Source: Caldimonas mangrovi (lineage in GTDB: Bacteria; Pseudomonadota; Gammaproteobacteria; Burkholderiales; Burkholderiaceae_C). Taken from it: DNA of 64,000 nt. Below are positions 63,479-64,000 of this stretch, in pieces. Below the pieces are notes generated by a model. That model saw only the letters and a program-made list of their open reading frames with translations. It made no database searches and had not been told where the DNA came from. The stretch's first letter is position 1. Every line of letters begins with the position of its first letter. The position numbers were made by a program, and so were the translations under genes. The stretch covers positions 124,001 to 188,000 of the forward strand of contig NZ_JAMKFE010000003.1 in NCBI RefSeq assembly GCF_023721835.1. The letters run 5' to 3'.

Positions 63479-64000
63479 ATGACTGACCGCCGACCGCATC
63501 TCGACTCGCGTGCCGTGATCCTGCTCGTAGGCTGCTGCCTGTTGTGGGGTTTGCAGCAGATCGTCGCCAAGGCGACGCTGCCGATGATGCCGCCGGTGAT
63601 GCAGGCCGCGGTGCGTTCGGCGGTGGCCGCGCTGCTCGTGTGGGCCTGGGCCGCATCGCGTGGCACGCCGCTGTTCGGGCGCGACGGCACACTGCCCGGC
63701 GGCCTGCTTGCCGGGTTGCTGTTCGCGGCCGAGTTCGTCTGCATCTACATCGGCTTGGGCTACACCACGGCATCACGGCTGGTCGTGCTGCTCTACCTGT
63801 CGCCTTTTGTCGTCGCGGCAGGGATGCCCTTCATCGCACACAGCGAGAAGCTTTCGCCGCTGCAGATCGCCGGGCTCGCGCTCGGGTTCGCAGCGGTCGC
63901 GATGGCTTTCAGCGAAGGGTTTTCCGGCGGTGGCGAGCAGCGCTGGATCGGCGATCTGCTTGCCGTCGGCGCGGCGATCCTGTGGGGCGCAACGACCTTG
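63479..64000 (+). CDS. DMT-superfamily (EamA) transporter, 3' end cut by window
   Basis: A membrane protein of at least 174 residues, continuing beyond the window. From the ATG at 63479 it reads about five hydrophobic helices: ILLVGCCLLWGLQQIVAKATL, then VMQAAVRSAVAALLVWAWAA, LLAGLLFAAEFVCIYIGLG, LVVLLYLSPFVVAAGMPF and IAGLALGFAAVAMAF. The motif LWG...KATLP and the CIYIGLGYTTASRLVVLLYLSP segment are typical of EamA drug/metabolite exporters. The substrate is unknown. Confidence 0.82.
   Translation, partial: MTDRRPHLDSRAVILLVGCCLLWGLQQIVAKATLPMMPPVMQAAVRSAVAALLVWAWAASRGTPLFGRDGTLPGGLLAGLLFAAEFVCIYIGLGYTTASRLVVLLYLSPFVVAAGMPFIAHSEKLSPLQIAGLALGFAAVAMAFSEGFSGGGEQRWIGDLLAVGAAILWGATTL

Overview
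The window is GC-rich, densely packed bacterial chromosome. The gene set suggests a betaproteobacterium of the order Burkholderiales: a Bug-type solute receptor, a three-subunit transhydrogenase, lptA-lptB-rpoN, a PEP-CTERM protein and an argS/SPOR/dsbA block. The layout is closest to what I would expect from the Rubrivivax/Leptothrix/Caldimonas side of that order, but this is family-level inference and no 16S rRNA is present. I found no tRNA or rRNA gene, CRISPR array, prophage or insertion sequence.

Layout: 1-3164 holds the end of a dTDP-L-rhamnose operon (rfbB-D-A-C). 3169-9329 holds a DsbA-fold isomerase, a lone sugar-binding protein, a PEP-CTERM protein and uvrA. 9448-13868 holds a lipoprotein, then a LacI regulator with twin operators in front of a Bug receptor and glucarate dehydratase, then OsmC. 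13997-21033 holds a small unknown protein, two lipoproteins, recQ with an in-frame insertion, an MFS exporter, a ClC transporter and ssb. 21091-24041 holds a decayed chemoreceptor fragment, a LamB-type porin and glucokinase. 24054-28251 is an RND efflux pair. 28547-32238 holds a cupin, a CAP-domain lipoprotein, mnmA, a Nudix hydrolase and a methyltransferase. 32415-35655 is the transhydrogenase operon with panD inserted in it. 35725-41935 holds a small exported protein, fadD, a frameshifted mtnN, an rRNA methyltransferase and rpoN. 41938-46549 holds lptB, lptA, dsbA, a SPOR protein and argS. 46640-51252 holds signalling genes: a kinase fused to a cyclic-nucleotide domain, a PAS-GGDEF-EAL protein and an ECF sigma/anti-sigma pair. 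51356-55000 holds a flavin reductase, a tautomerase, LysR, an FMN riboswitch with ribB, and trxC. 55091-63419 is a beta-glucoside/glucose uptake locus: LamB-type porin, MalK/G/F-type ABC transporter, binding protein, GH1 glycosidase and a divergent LacI regulator. A DMT-family exporter runs off the right end.

How the genes work together: the clearest module is 55091-63419, where outer-membrane entry, periplasmic capture, ABC import and cytoplasmic hydrolysis are all encoded. Two near-identical LacI-type operators flank the locus, at 56410 and 62239. A glucokinase beside a second LamB-type porin could phosphorylate the released glucose. The glucarate module has its own regulator and two identical operators 22 bp apart; half of that operator recurs inside the promoter of the second porin. 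Many convergent genes overlap at their 3' ends, so transcription termination must often lie inside coding sequence.
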